Origin: an uncultured bacterium
Lineage (GTDB): Bacteria; Bacillota; Clostridia; Lachnospirales; Lachnospiraceae
Direction: 5' to 3'
Assembly: GCA_946543095.1 (NCBI GenBank)
Contig: CAMNLO010000113.1
Span: 1-5,958 of the forward strand
DNA length: 5,958 nucleotides
Shown: piece after piece, positions 1-5,250 of the stretch
How the letters are laid out: the number at the start of each line of letters is the position of its first letter
Numbering within the stretch: position 1 is the first letter of the stretch
The notes under the pieces: generated by a model
Seen by the model: only the letters and a program-made list of their open reading frames with translations
Told to the model about the DNA's origin: nothing
The model's database searches: none
Program-made: the position numbers and the translations under genes

Positions 1-17
1 GTTTCCGCTCACAAGAT

Positions 18-1295
18 CTAACGCATCAGATATGTGGGCAGCAGCAGAAGCTGGGGGAAGGCGATAAAGATCGCGATGCACACAAATGTCGCCCCGATGA
101 AAGGCAGCAGCGTGGGGAACACCTCGCCCACCCGGATATCCTGCAGATCGCAGGCCACATAGATGCACATTCCCACCGGCGGCGTCACCAGGCCGATGCC
201 GATGACCACCGTGATCAGAACGCTCAAGACGATGGGGTCGATGCCCACGCTTGTGGCGATGGGGAACAGGATGGGCATGAACAGCGTCAGTGTCGCGATG
301 GACTCCATGAACATGGTCACCACAAAGAAGATCAGCAGGATCATGATCAGGATGATGGTGGGATTGGTGGTGAAGCCCAGCATGGTGTTGGCCACCCACT
401 TGTCAAAGCCCGCGGTGGTCAAAAGCACCGTGTACAGCTTTGCCGCGCCGATGACCACAAAGATCTTGCCGCTGGTCTTTGCCGTCTCCACAAAAGCGAA
501 TCTGATATCCTCCCAGGTCAGCTCCCGGTAGATGATGCCGCCTGCGAAGAGCCCGTAGACCACGGCGATGGCGCCGGCCTCCGTGGGAGACACGATGCCC
601 GTGGTAATGGTCCCTACGATGATGATGGGCATCAGCAGGGCGGGCCAGCTTTCCATAAAGCCCTTCCCCACGGCCTTCAGCTCAAAATGTCCCTCTTCCT
701 TCTGGACCCCTTCTTTTTTGGAGAAGAAATATGCCACGATCATCTGGGCAAGGCCGCAGAAGACGCCGGGAATGATTCCCCCAAGGAACAGCTTTCCCGT
801 GGAGATGCCGCAGATCCCGGCAATGACCACCATGGGGATGGAGGGGGGGATGATGATACCGATGGTGGAGGAGATGGCCGTAACCGCCACGGTCAGCTTC
901 TTTGAATAGCCCTTCCGGATCATCTCTGGCATGAACATTCCGGAAACCCCTGCGGTGTCGGCCACGGCGGAACCGGAGATCCCGGCGAAGATCATGGAGG
1001 AGAGCACGTTCACATGGGCAAGGCCTCCGTAGATATGGCCCACGATGGCATAGCAGAAATCCATGAGCCGCTTGGAAATGCCCCCCTTGGACATGGTGAA
1101 GCCGGCAAAGGTATAAAGGGGGATTGCCAGCAGCGCGAAGCTGTTCATTCCCTCAAACATACGCTGGGCAATGGTAACAGGCCCCGCACCGTGCAGAAGA
1201 AGGATCCCGCCCATGGCGGAAAGGCCCAGGGACATGGCAATGGGAACGCCCAGCCCCAGCATCACGAAAAATGAGATCAAGAGCCATGCGATCAT
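18..1295 (-). CDS. dctM: TRAP transporter large permease subunit (DctM family)
   Basis: This is the ion-coupled translocation subunit of a tripartite TRAP importer, an integral membrane protein that moves a substrate delivered by the periplasmic-type binding protein (here a lipoprotein). The protein is 425 aa, the usual full length for DctM, and consists almost entirely of hydrophobic helices. Family hallmarks are visible in order: an N-terminal GLGVPIAMSLG helix (14-24), SGSAVADTAG (107-116), IIPPSIPMV (148-156), SPTEAGAIA (236-244), an acidic residue at E331 within a membrane segment, and GLVTPPVGM (368-376). The first and second halves each carry a PP-containing re-entrant-type motif, matching the inverted-repeat design of the family. 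The start ATG overlaps the dctQ stop by 4 bp, giving translational coupling, and GGAGG lies 7 nt upstream (1303-1307). It is the last gene of the operon seen here; no terminator is visible in the 17 bases after the stop. The substrate cannot be inferred from this subunit. Confidence 0.97.
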   Translation of the reverse strand: MIAWLLISFFVMLGLGVPIAMSLGLSAMGGILLLHGAGPVTIAQRMFEGMNSFALLAIPLYTFAGFTMSKGGISKRLMDFCYAIVGHIYGGLAHVNVLSSMIFAGISGSAVADTAGVSGMFMPEMIRKGYSKKLTVAVTAISSTIGIIIPPSIPMVVIAGICGISTGKLFLGGIIPGVFCGLAQMIVAYFFSKKEGVQKEEGHFELKAVGKGFMESWPALLMPIIIVGTITTGIVSPTEAGAIAVVYGLFAGGIIYRELTWEDIRFAFVETAKTSGKIFVVIGAAKLYTVLLTTAGFDKWVANTMLGFTTNPTIILIMILLIFFVVTMFMESIATLTLFMPILFPIATSVGIDPIVLSVLITVVIGIGLVTPPVGMCIYVACDLQDIRVGEVFPTLLPFIGATFVCIAIFIAFPQLLLLPTYLMR

Positions 1296-1804
1296 GCCTT
1301 ATCCTCCTTCCCGCCGGCCTCAGCCGGTTTGCCGGATTCCTGAAAGTATACGATGAGATCCACGACGGCCGCCAGGGCGGAAAGCGCGTAGCCCACAGGC
1401 ATCAGGGCGTAGACCTGGCCCATATTGAACTGAGGCATGGTGGACACCGCCTGCTTTGCCTTGGTGGCCAGAAGAAAGCTGGCGTAGGCCGCGATCACGT
1501 AAAACAGGATGATAAAGAGCTCATCAATGACCTTGACGATCTTTTTCCCGGCAGGAGAATTCTTTACCAGGGCATCGATGACCTCCACCCTGAGGTGGCC
1601 TCCCGTTACGGTGATCTGGATCCCGATGATGACCATGGCCCAGACATTCAGATACTGGCTGGATTCCATGTACCAGCTGACGCCGCCGATCTTCGGGATC
1701 AGGCGCATCACGATATTGAATACCAGAATGAACATCATGGCTGCGATCATCAGCACCGAGACCGCGGTGGAAATCTTATCGATCCACTGTTGCAGTTTTT
1801 TCAT
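1292..1804 (-). CDS. dctQ: TRAP transporter small permease subunit (DctQ family)
   Basis: This is the four-helix membrane subunit that partners DctM in a TRAP importer. The 170-aa product has predicted membrane segments at about 12-34, 51-68, 92-113 and 131-153. It carries the family's first-helix and loop signature: FNIVMR (29-34), then SWYMESSQYLNVW (43-55), where DctQ proteins have a W-x-E-E-like pattern, then GGHLRVEVIDAL (68-79), matching the usual G-x-H-I-x-V/I-D. An in-frame ATG lies 4 codons upstream (1816). I chose 1804 because GAGG (1811-1814) sits 6 nt before it, while that same sequence would lie inside the coding region of the longer version. The gene lies 109 bp after dctP, with a hairpin in between, and its stop overlaps the dctM start (ATGA). 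Confidence 0.94.
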   Translation of the reverse strand: MKKLQQWIDKISTAVSVLMIAAMMFILVFNIVMRLIPKIGGVSWYMESSQYLNVWAMVIIGIQITVTGGHLRVEVIDALVKNSPAGKKIVKVIDELFIILFYVIAAYASFLLATKAKQAVSTMPQFNMGQVYALMPVGYALSALAAVVDLIVYFQESGKPAEAGGKEDKA

Positions 1805-1810
1805 AGAAAT

Positions 1811-1814
1811 CCTC
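1811..1814 (-). promoter_or_regulatory. Ribosome binding site that decides the dctQ start
   Basis: GAGG on the minus strand lies 6 nt before the ATG at 1804. The upstream alternative ATG at 1816 has no comparable sequence before it, so the shorter 170-aa product is preferred. Confidence 0.7.
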
Positions 1815-1861
1815 ATTCATCTGAAATCTGTAATGTTTCAGAACCCCATTCACAAAAACTG

Positions 1862-1894
1862 TAAAACAGGGGGCCGGAGCTTCCGACCCCCTGT
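1862..1894 (-). terminator. Hairpin with T-tract between dctP and dctQ (probable partial terminator)
   Basis: Read on the minus strand, an 8-bp stem ACAGGGGG/CCCCCTGT encloses an inner CGGA/TCCG stem with an AGC loop (1866-1894). TTTT follows directly, and a second run of five T lies four bases further on. This is the form of an intrinsic terminator, but it sits inside an operon whose next genes (dctQ, dctM) have no obvious promoter of their own. Partial termination or 3'-end protection would give more binding protein than permease, a ratio often needed in binding-protein-dependent transport. The structure is seen in the sequence; the effect is inferred. Confidence 0.75.
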
Positions 1895-1913
1895 CCATGA
1901 TCGGTTGAATTGT

Positions 1914-3092
1914 TTATCTTGCTGCCTTCCAGGCTGCCAGATCGTCCAGCAGGGTTCCGTAGGTGGCCGCGTTGTCCGTAAGAACGGAAGCGGTGGCATC
2001 CGCGAAGGGCTTCAGATCGGGATAGTTAATCTTCATGCCGGCTGCTTCCAGATTGGAGACCAGGCTGTCGGTCTGCTCCTTGTTCATCTTTCTGTCGGCA
2101 TCTGCGGAATTCTTCGCCGCCTCGGCCACAACAGCCTGCTGATCGGCGGTCAGCTTGTTCCAGGTGCTCTCCGCAATGGTGAAGCACATACCGGAATAGA
2201 TGTGGTTGGTGACGGAAAGATACTGCTGCACTTCATAGAGATTATTGTTGTAGATAACGGGAATCGGGTTCTCCTGTGCGTCATAGGTGCCCTGCTGCAG
2301 CGCCTGGTACAGTTCGTTGAAGGCCAGGGGCTGAGGGTTTGCGCCGAGAGCGCTCATGGTGGCCATGATCACGGGGTTCTCGGGGGTACGGATCAGCATG
2401 CCCTTCATGTCCGCAGGGCTCTCCACGGCACCCTTGGAATTGGTCACGCAGCGGAATCCGTTGCAGTAGTGGGCAAGGACTCTCATGTTCTGGGAGAGCA
2501 GGCCTTCCTCTGCCTTGGCTTCCACATCGGAATCCATGAATGCCCAGGCTTCTTCAAAGTCCGCAAACTGGAAGGGAAGTGCGGAGATACCCATCTTGGG
2601 CTCATAGGTGGCGAAGTTGGAGGCGTCCGTGATGATGATGTCCGCCGTGCCGGAATCCAGCGCCAGTGAGTTGATCAGGTCGGCATCGCCGCCCAGCTGG
2701 CCGGAGGGATATACCTGAGCTCCTACCGCGCCGCCGGTCTTGTCATAGATCTCCTGGGCGAACTGGGTGGCCGCGATGGCTCTGGGGTCCTCTTCATTGG
2801 TGGAGATACCGATCTTCAGCACCAGCTCTGCCGTGGTGGGATCGCCGCCTGCCGCATCCGCTGCGGGAGCCGTCGCATCAGCGCTCTCCGCCGGGGCTGC
2901 CGCATCAGCGCTCTCCGCCGGGGCTGCCGCGTCCTTTGTCTCAGCTGCCGCCGCGTCCGCCGCGGGAGCCGCCTCCTGAGTCTGTGCGCCGGCATCGGCA
3001 CCTGCCGCAGGTGCGCCCCCCGCAGGGGCTCCGCAGGCCGTAATGCCCAGCACCATCATTGCTGCCAAAGATACTGCCAAAAGCTTTTTCAT
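1914..3092 (-). CDS. dctP: TRAP transporter substrate-binding lipoprotein (DctP family)
   Basis: This is the extracytoplasmic solute receptor of the TRAP importer, anchored by lipid to the outer face of the membrane. The 392-aa product has a lipoprotein signal peptide (MKKLLAVSLAAMM..., lipobox ITAC, lipidated C20). A low-complexity Ala/Pro/Glu/Asp/Gly linker (about 21-86) comes next and then the binding domain (about 88-392). Domain marks include YPSGQLGG (128-135), IRTPENP (234-240) with R235 at the position of the family's carboxylate-binding arginine, and QQGTYDAQENP (267-277). A carboxylate ligand is therefore likely; its identity is unknown. The start at 3092 is preferred because AAGGAGG lies just upstream and the signal peptide begins there. 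A 37-codon in-frame extension to 3203 would bury the signal peptide and has GGAGG only 19 nt away. The linker is unusually long for the family and contains a perfect 27-bp tandem duplication. Confidence 0.95.
   Translation of the reverse strand: MKKLLAVSLAAMMVLGITACGAPAGGAPAAGADAGAQTQEAAPAADAAAAETKDAAAPAESADAAAPAESADATAPAADAAGGDPTTAELVLKIGISTNEEDPRAIAATQFAQEIYDKTGGAVGAQVYPSGQLGGDADLINSLALDSGTADIIITDASNFATYEPKMGISALPFQFADFEEAWAFMDSDVEAKAEEGLLSQNMRVLAHYCNGFRCVTNSKGAVESPADMKGMLIRTPENPVIMATMSALGANPQPLAFNELYQALQQGTYDAQENPIPVIYNNNLYEVQQYLSVTNHIYSGMCFTIAESTWNKLTADQQAVVAEAAKNSADADRKMNKEQTDSLVSNLEAAGMKINYPDLKPFADATASVLTDNAATYGTLLDDLAAWKAAR
2875..2928 (-). repeat. Perfect 27-bp tandem repeat (2 copies) inside dctP
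   Basis: Two identical adjacent 27-bp units (2875-2901 and 2902-2928) encode the nonapeptide repeat in the DctP linker (about residues 55-73, AAPAESADA-type). Degenerate, similar Ala-rich sequence flanks both sides. The unit is a multiple of three, so gain or loss of copies would lengthen or shorten the linker without breaking the frame. Confidence 0.9.
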
Positions 3093-3097
3093 TCTTT

Positions 3098-3102
3098 CCT
3101 CC
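3098..3102 (-). promoter_or_regulatory. Ribosome binding site that decides the dctP start
   Basis: GGAGG within AAGGAGGAAAG lies 5 nt before the ATG at 3092. It fixes the start directly at the lipoprotein signal peptide rather than at the in-frame ATG at 3203. Confidence 0.85.
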
Positions 3103-3104
3103 TT

Positions 3105-3252
3105 GCCGAGCACTTTGTGCGAGGCGGCGGAGCAGATCCGTGATCTGCCGGTGCCATACAGACCGGGGCTCGGCGACGGTCTGCGCCCGAAAGAAAATCT
3201 CATCGGTGTTTCTCTTCGGGCACCTCCTACGTTTTCTCTATGGAGAAATTCC
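3105..3252 (-). promoter_or_regulatory. Highly structured leader / intercistronic RNA segment before dctP
   Basis: The gap between the racemase stop and the dctP ribosome binding site can form a chain of helices on the transcribed (minus) strand. In order: TTTCTC/GAGAAA (3243-3248 with 3233-3238, loop CATA); an enclosing helix GGTGCC/GGCACC (3219-3224 with 3150-3155); inside it a 9-bp helix with one bulged G (3209-3218 with 3188-3197) and a 7-8 bp helix GCAGACCG/CGGTCTGT (3177-3184 with 3158-3165), giving a three-way junction; then GCAGATC/GATCTGC with a 3-nt loop (3142-3148 with 3132-3138); and GCAC/GTGC (3117-3120 with 3110-3113) just before GGAGG. No helix is followed by a T-run, so these are not terminators. 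A further small hairpin (3255-3270) overlaps the racemase stop codon. I do not recognise the fold as a known riboswitch. RNA processing or stabilisation of dctP mRNA is an equally good reading. Confidence 0.55.
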
Positions 3253-3942
3253 TTAGCAGGAATGCCTGCTCTGCATGGTGCCCTTTCTGATCAGGGCCTT
3301 TTTCAGCTCCTTAGCGCCGAATCTGGGGCTGGAGAGCACTGTCTTGTGATACATTTCGGCGATATACTCCTCGCAATAGGCCATGCTGCCCTGGGCAAAG
3401 ACGATGACATCCGCCTTGTCCGCCACCGTCCCGGCGGATTCCGCCATGCGCTTTTTGAACTGCTCCTGATCCAGCCCGAAGGCGCCTTCCACCAGACAGT
3501 CCACCAGTTCCACATGCTTTCCGCACTCGCGGCTCATTCTTTTGATCGTGTTCTTCGTGGGCTCCAGGGTGGTGGGAAGCGTGGCCATCACGGCGATCCT
3601 CTCACCCTTCCGGACCGCTTCACGGCACATCTCCTCGTCGATCCTGACAATAGGGACGCCGATGTAGTCCGCCATATCCTGGGCCGCATCCGCCACCTCG
3701 CCCACGGAGGAGCAGATGTTCAGCAGTGCGTCGCACCCTTCCTCAACGGCCTTCATATACATACCCACAAGCCTTGCTGCGGGAGCCGCCGTTACATAAC
3801 CCGCGTCCCTGACCTCCGCCAGGATCGAGGGATCCTGAAGACTGAAAAGCTCCGTGTCCTGACCCAGTGCTTCCTTCACTTCTTTTTCCACCAGCTCGAT
3901 GAGCTCGGGGGTCGTGCTCGTGTAGATCAATCCTGCTTTCAT
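3253..3942 (-). CDS. Aspartate/glutamate racemase-family protein, one catalytic Cys replaced
   Basis: This 229-aa cytoplasmic protein belongs to the Asp/Glu/hydantoin racemase superfamily, cofactor-independent enzymes that use two thiols to move the proton on an acidic carbon alpha to a carboxylate. The start MKAGLIYTSTTPE gives the first strand and N-terminal loop. The first catalytic region is NICSSVGE (75-82) with C77. AVMATLPTTLEPT (117-129) is the usual second-domain strand and turn. The second catalytic region reads VFAQGSMAY (181-189): where classical racemases have a cysteine (A/G-C-T/A), this protein has AQGS (Q184, S186). The near-terminal LSSPRFGAKELKK fits the family. The enzyme may thus do a one-Cys isomerase, lyase or hydrolase-like reaction rather than classical racemisation. 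It is the first gene of the TRAP operon, with GGAGG (3948-3952) 5 nt before the ATG, so it probably acts on the imported compound. Family is secure; substrate is unknown. Confidence 0.88.
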   Translation of the reverse strand: MKAGLIYTSTTPELIELVEKEVKEALGQDTELFSLQDPSILAEVRDAGYVTAAPAARLVGMYMKAVEEGCDALLNICSSVGEVADAAQDMADYIGVPIVRIDEEMCREAVRKGERIAVMATLPTTLEPTKNTIKRMSRECGKHVELVDCLVEGAFGLDQEQFKKRMAESAGTVADKADVIVFAQGSMAYCEEYIAEMYHKTVLSSPRFGAKELKKALIRKGTMQSRHSC

Positions 3943-3970
3943 TTCGTCCTCCGCATGAATACTTTGTTCA

Positions 3971-3983
3971 AACGTCCTACATT
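3971..3983. promoter_or_regulatory. Putative operator, copy A
   Basis: AACGTCCTACATT, the reverse complement of AATGTAGGACGTT, is a pseudo-palindrome with arms AACGT/ACATT around CCT. It shares the exact 10-mer AACGTCCTAC with copy B, 14 bp away. It lies just downstream of the predicted minus-strand start point, inside the racemase 5' leader, as expected for a repressor site. Confidence 0.6.
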
Positions 3984-3984
3984 G

Positions 3985-3997
3985 AACGTCCTACCTT
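3985..3997. promoter_or_regulatory. Putative operator, copy B
   Basis: AACGTCCTACCTT is a direct repeat of copy A at 14-bp offset. It overlaps the expected start point (about 3994) of the minus-strand promoter. The GT-CCT-AC core resembles the GT-NNN-AC core typical of FadR/FCD-type GntR operators; regulator identity is inference. Confidence 0.6.
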
Positions 3998-4000
3998 CGT

Positions 4001-4028
4001 ATTTTATTGGTTTTGTACAAAATGTCAA
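4001..4028 (-). promoter_or_regulatory. SigA-type promoter for the racemase-TRAP operon
   Basis: On the minus strand TTGACA (4023-4028, perfect -35) is followed after 16 bp by TAAAAT (4001-4006, 5 of 6 to the -10 consensus). The predicted start near 3994 gives a leader of about 50 nt and falls in operator copy B. The spacer contains the 12-bp perfect palindrome TTTTGTACAAAA. Confidence 0.75.
4011..4022. promoter_or_regulatory. 12-bp perfect palindrome in the promoter spacer
   Basis: TTTTGTACAAAA is a perfect palindrome filling most of the spacer between the -35 and -10 of the minus-strand promoter. Such a position is typical for a repressor or spacer-distorting regulator site. Its sequence differs from the AACGT-AGG-ACGTT motif, so if bound it may serve a second regulator. 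Chance occurrence in AT-rich DNA is possible. Confidence 0.35.
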
Positions 4029-4032
4029 TCCC

Positions 4033-4073
4033 GAATTTTAAATTCTCTGTGAATAATCCTCATAAATTATTCA
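4033..4073. promoter_or_regulatory. Two AT-rich inverted repeats between the divergent promoters
   Basis: GAATTT-T-AAATTC (4033-4045) lies directly upstream of the minus-strand -35. TGAATAAT/ATTATTCA, 8-bp perfect arms 8 bp apart (4050-4073), is centred about 54 bp upstream of the predicted plus-strand start and about 67 bp upstream of the minus-strand start. They could be activator sites or UP-element-like DNA. No specific regulator is recognised. Confidence 0.4.
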
Positions 4074-4080
4074 TGCCTTA

Positions 4081-4109
4081 TTGACAGCCTCCGTCAGATT
4101 GACTATACT
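4081..4109 (+). promoter_or_regulatory. SigA-type promoter for the transaldolase-like gene
   Basis: TTGACA (4081-4086, perfect -35), an optimal 17-bp spacer, then TATACT (4104-4109, 5 of 6 to the -10 consensus). The predicted start near 4116 lies inside operator copy C, leaving a leader of about 79 nt. So strong a core promoter probably needs a repressor to keep it off. Confidence 0.85.
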
Positions 4110-4112
4110 TTC

Positions 4113-4129
4113 TAAACGTAGGATGTTTA
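4113..4129. promoter_or_regulatory. Putative operator, copy C, over the plus-strand start point
   Basis: TAAAC-GTAGGAT-GTTTA has perfect 5-bp outer arms. Its inner 13-mer AACGTAGGATGTT (4115-4127) is the inverted form of copies A and B, matching the reverse complement of A at all but two positions. It covers the predicted +1, a classical repressor position, and links this promoter to the divergent operon. Confidence 0.65.
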
Positions 4130-4134
4130 ACCCG

Positions 4135-4168
4135 GCGTTCTTTTCATGAGAAAATCCCGAAAGAACGC
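4135..4168 (+). promoter_or_regulatory. Stem-loop in the 5' leader of the transaldolase-like gene
   Basis: Perfect 9-bp arms GCGTTCTTT (4135-4143) and AAAGAACGC (4160-4168) enclose a 16-nt loop. A competing inner hairpin TTTTC/GAAAA (4141-4145 with 4150-4154) is possible. No T-run follows, so it is not a terminator. It ends 16 nt before the ribosome binding site and may stabilise the mRNA. Confidence 0.5.
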
Positions 4169-4184
4169 TGCTGCGCTTCGGATT

Positions 4185-4189
4185 GGAGG
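4185..4189 (+). promoter_or_regulatory. Ribosome binding site that decides the transaldolase start
   Basis: GGAGG lies 5 nt before the ATG at 4195. A TTG at 4183 is also in frame, but it overlaps this ribosome binding site and would have none of its own, so 4195 is the start. Confidence 0.9.
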
Positions 4190-4194
4190 TAATC

Positions 4195-5232
4195 ATGGGG
4201 AAAGGATATTTTGAAAGAGTCCAGGAGCAGACGCCCACCCGCTTCTGGATCAATAATGTGACCAGAAAACAGGCTCAGCTGGCCATTGACAACGGCGCGG
4301 TAGGGTGCACGCAGAATCCCGCCTACACCTGGAAGATGATGGAGAACGCCGAAGAAAAGGAATATGTGGACGGCGTTGTGAAAAAGATCATTGCCGAGGA
4401 AAAGGATGATAACAAGGCTCTCGTCAGGCTGCAGAGAGAGCTGATCGGCGGCGTGGCGAAGGTGTTCCACCCCATGTATGAAAAATCAAACGGGAAGCTA
4501 GGCTATGTGTCCATCCAGGGGGATCCCTTCAACGAGACGGAGGACGCCATTGTGGAATACGGACGCTTCAACAGGGAGGCCGGGGAGAATATCATGTGCA
4601 AGATCCCGGTGGTGCCCAATGGTCTGAAGGCCATCGAGACCCTGATCAAAGAAAGAGTGCCCATCAACGCCACGGAGTGCATGGCGGCCCGTCAGGTGCT
4701 GGATGTCTGCGAGCTCTATGACATCACCACAAAGAACATGGTGAATCCCGCCCCCCTGTATTACAGCGTTATCACGGGCATTTTTGATGAATGCGTGAAA
4801 AAGGAAGTGGCGGCGCAGAACATCGACATCTCCCCGGATAAGGTGTGGATCGGGGGCCTGGCCGTGGCGAAGAAGATCTACGAGATCGTGAAGCGCAGAG
4901 GCTATAACTGCCACTTTATCGGCGGCGGAGCCAGAGGCCTGCATCACTTCACGGAAATGGTGGGGGCCGATGCCGTGGTCACCATTAACTGGACCGGCAC
5001 CGCAGACAAGCTCCTGGAGCAGGATCCGCCGGCTGTATCAAGGTTCTTTAACCCGGTGGACATGGAGGTCATCGACGAGCTGACGGAGAAGATCCCCACC
5101 TTTAAGAAAGCCTATTACCTGAATGAGATCGAGCCTGAGGAATATGAGGATTATCCGCCGGTGGTGCTTTTCAGGAGCAGCTTTGAGGATGCCTGGAAGA
5201 ACGCGAGGGAGCATATCGCGTCGCTGCGATAA
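4195..5232 (+). CDS. Divergent transaldolase-family protein (class I aldolase)
   Basis: This 345-aa cytoplasmic protein of the transaldolase / fructose-6-phosphate aldolase superfamily is expected to be a TIM barrel forming a Schiff base between a lysine and a keto substrate. The family framework is clear: GCTQNPA (37-43, family G-x-T-T-N-P-S), VSIQGDP (105-111, family V-S-x-E-V-D), CKIPVVPNGLKAIETL (135-150) with K136 as the Schiff-base lysine, INATECMAARQ (157-167), VNPAPLY (183-189) and IGGGARGLHHF (242-252). Unusual points by motif alignment: the N-terminal catalytic Asp (L-D-T-x-D in relatives) reads INN (19-21); the active-site Glu of TalB reads Gln (Q108, as in fructose-6-phosphate aldolases); ISPFVGR reads VNPAPLY, losing the Ser and the phosphate-binding Arg. 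It is therefore probably not a pentose-phosphate transaldolase. It is transcribed alone, divergently from the racemase/TRAP operon with which it shares operator motifs, and is closed by a terminator 18 bp after the stop. Confidence 0.87.
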   Translation: MGKGYFERVQEQTPTRFWINNVTRKQAQLAIDNGAVGCTQNPAYTWKMMENAEEKEYVDGVVKKIIAEEKDDNKALVRLQRELIGGVAKVFHPMYEKSNGKLGYVSIQGDPFNETEDAIVEYGRFNREAGENIMCKIPVVPNGLKAIETLIKERVPINATECMAARQVLDVCELYDITTKNMVNPAPLYYSVITGIFDECVKKEVAAQNIDISPDKVWIGGLAVAKKIYEIVKRRGYNCHFIGGGARGLHHFTEMVGADAVVTINWTGTADKLLEQDPPAVSRFFNPVDMEVIDELTEKIPTFKKAYYLNEIEPEEYEDYPPVVLFRSSFEDAWKNAREHIASLR

Positions 5233-5250
5233 GATCATGCAATGCCAGTG

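Noticed and set aside
1509..2669. Long plus-strand open frame (386 codons) opposite dctQ and dctP
   Set aside because: It is antisense to two confidently identified genes, lacks a ribosome binding site and family motifs, and reads as a codon-bias shadow of the GC-rich minus-strand genes.
3093..3203. A 37-codon N-terminal extension of dctP starting at the ATG at 3203
   Set aside because: It would bury the lipoprotein signal peptide. GGAGG is about 19 nt away from that ATG, whereas an ideal AAGGAGG lies 5 nt before the ATG at 3092. The segment is better explained as structured leader RNA.
3221..3233. Fourth operator-like copy CACCTCCTACGTT before dctP
   Set aside because: It matches the core TCCTACGTT but not the full motif, has no recognisable promoter beside it, and part of the match comes from a GGAGG-like run. 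Probably coincidental, though worth including in a genome motif scan.
3233..3270. Hairpins after the racemase gene as an intrinsic terminator
   Set aside because: The stems (AGCAGG/CCTGCT and TTTCTC/GAGAAA) are short and are not followed by a T-run on the minus strand. The dctP gene downstream lacks its own visible promoter, so read-through is expected.
3043..4041. Plus-strand open frame (332 codons) opposite the racemase gene
   Set aside because: It spans the racemase gene, the structured leader and the divergent promoter region in antisense, with no recognisable protein features. It is a shadow frame.
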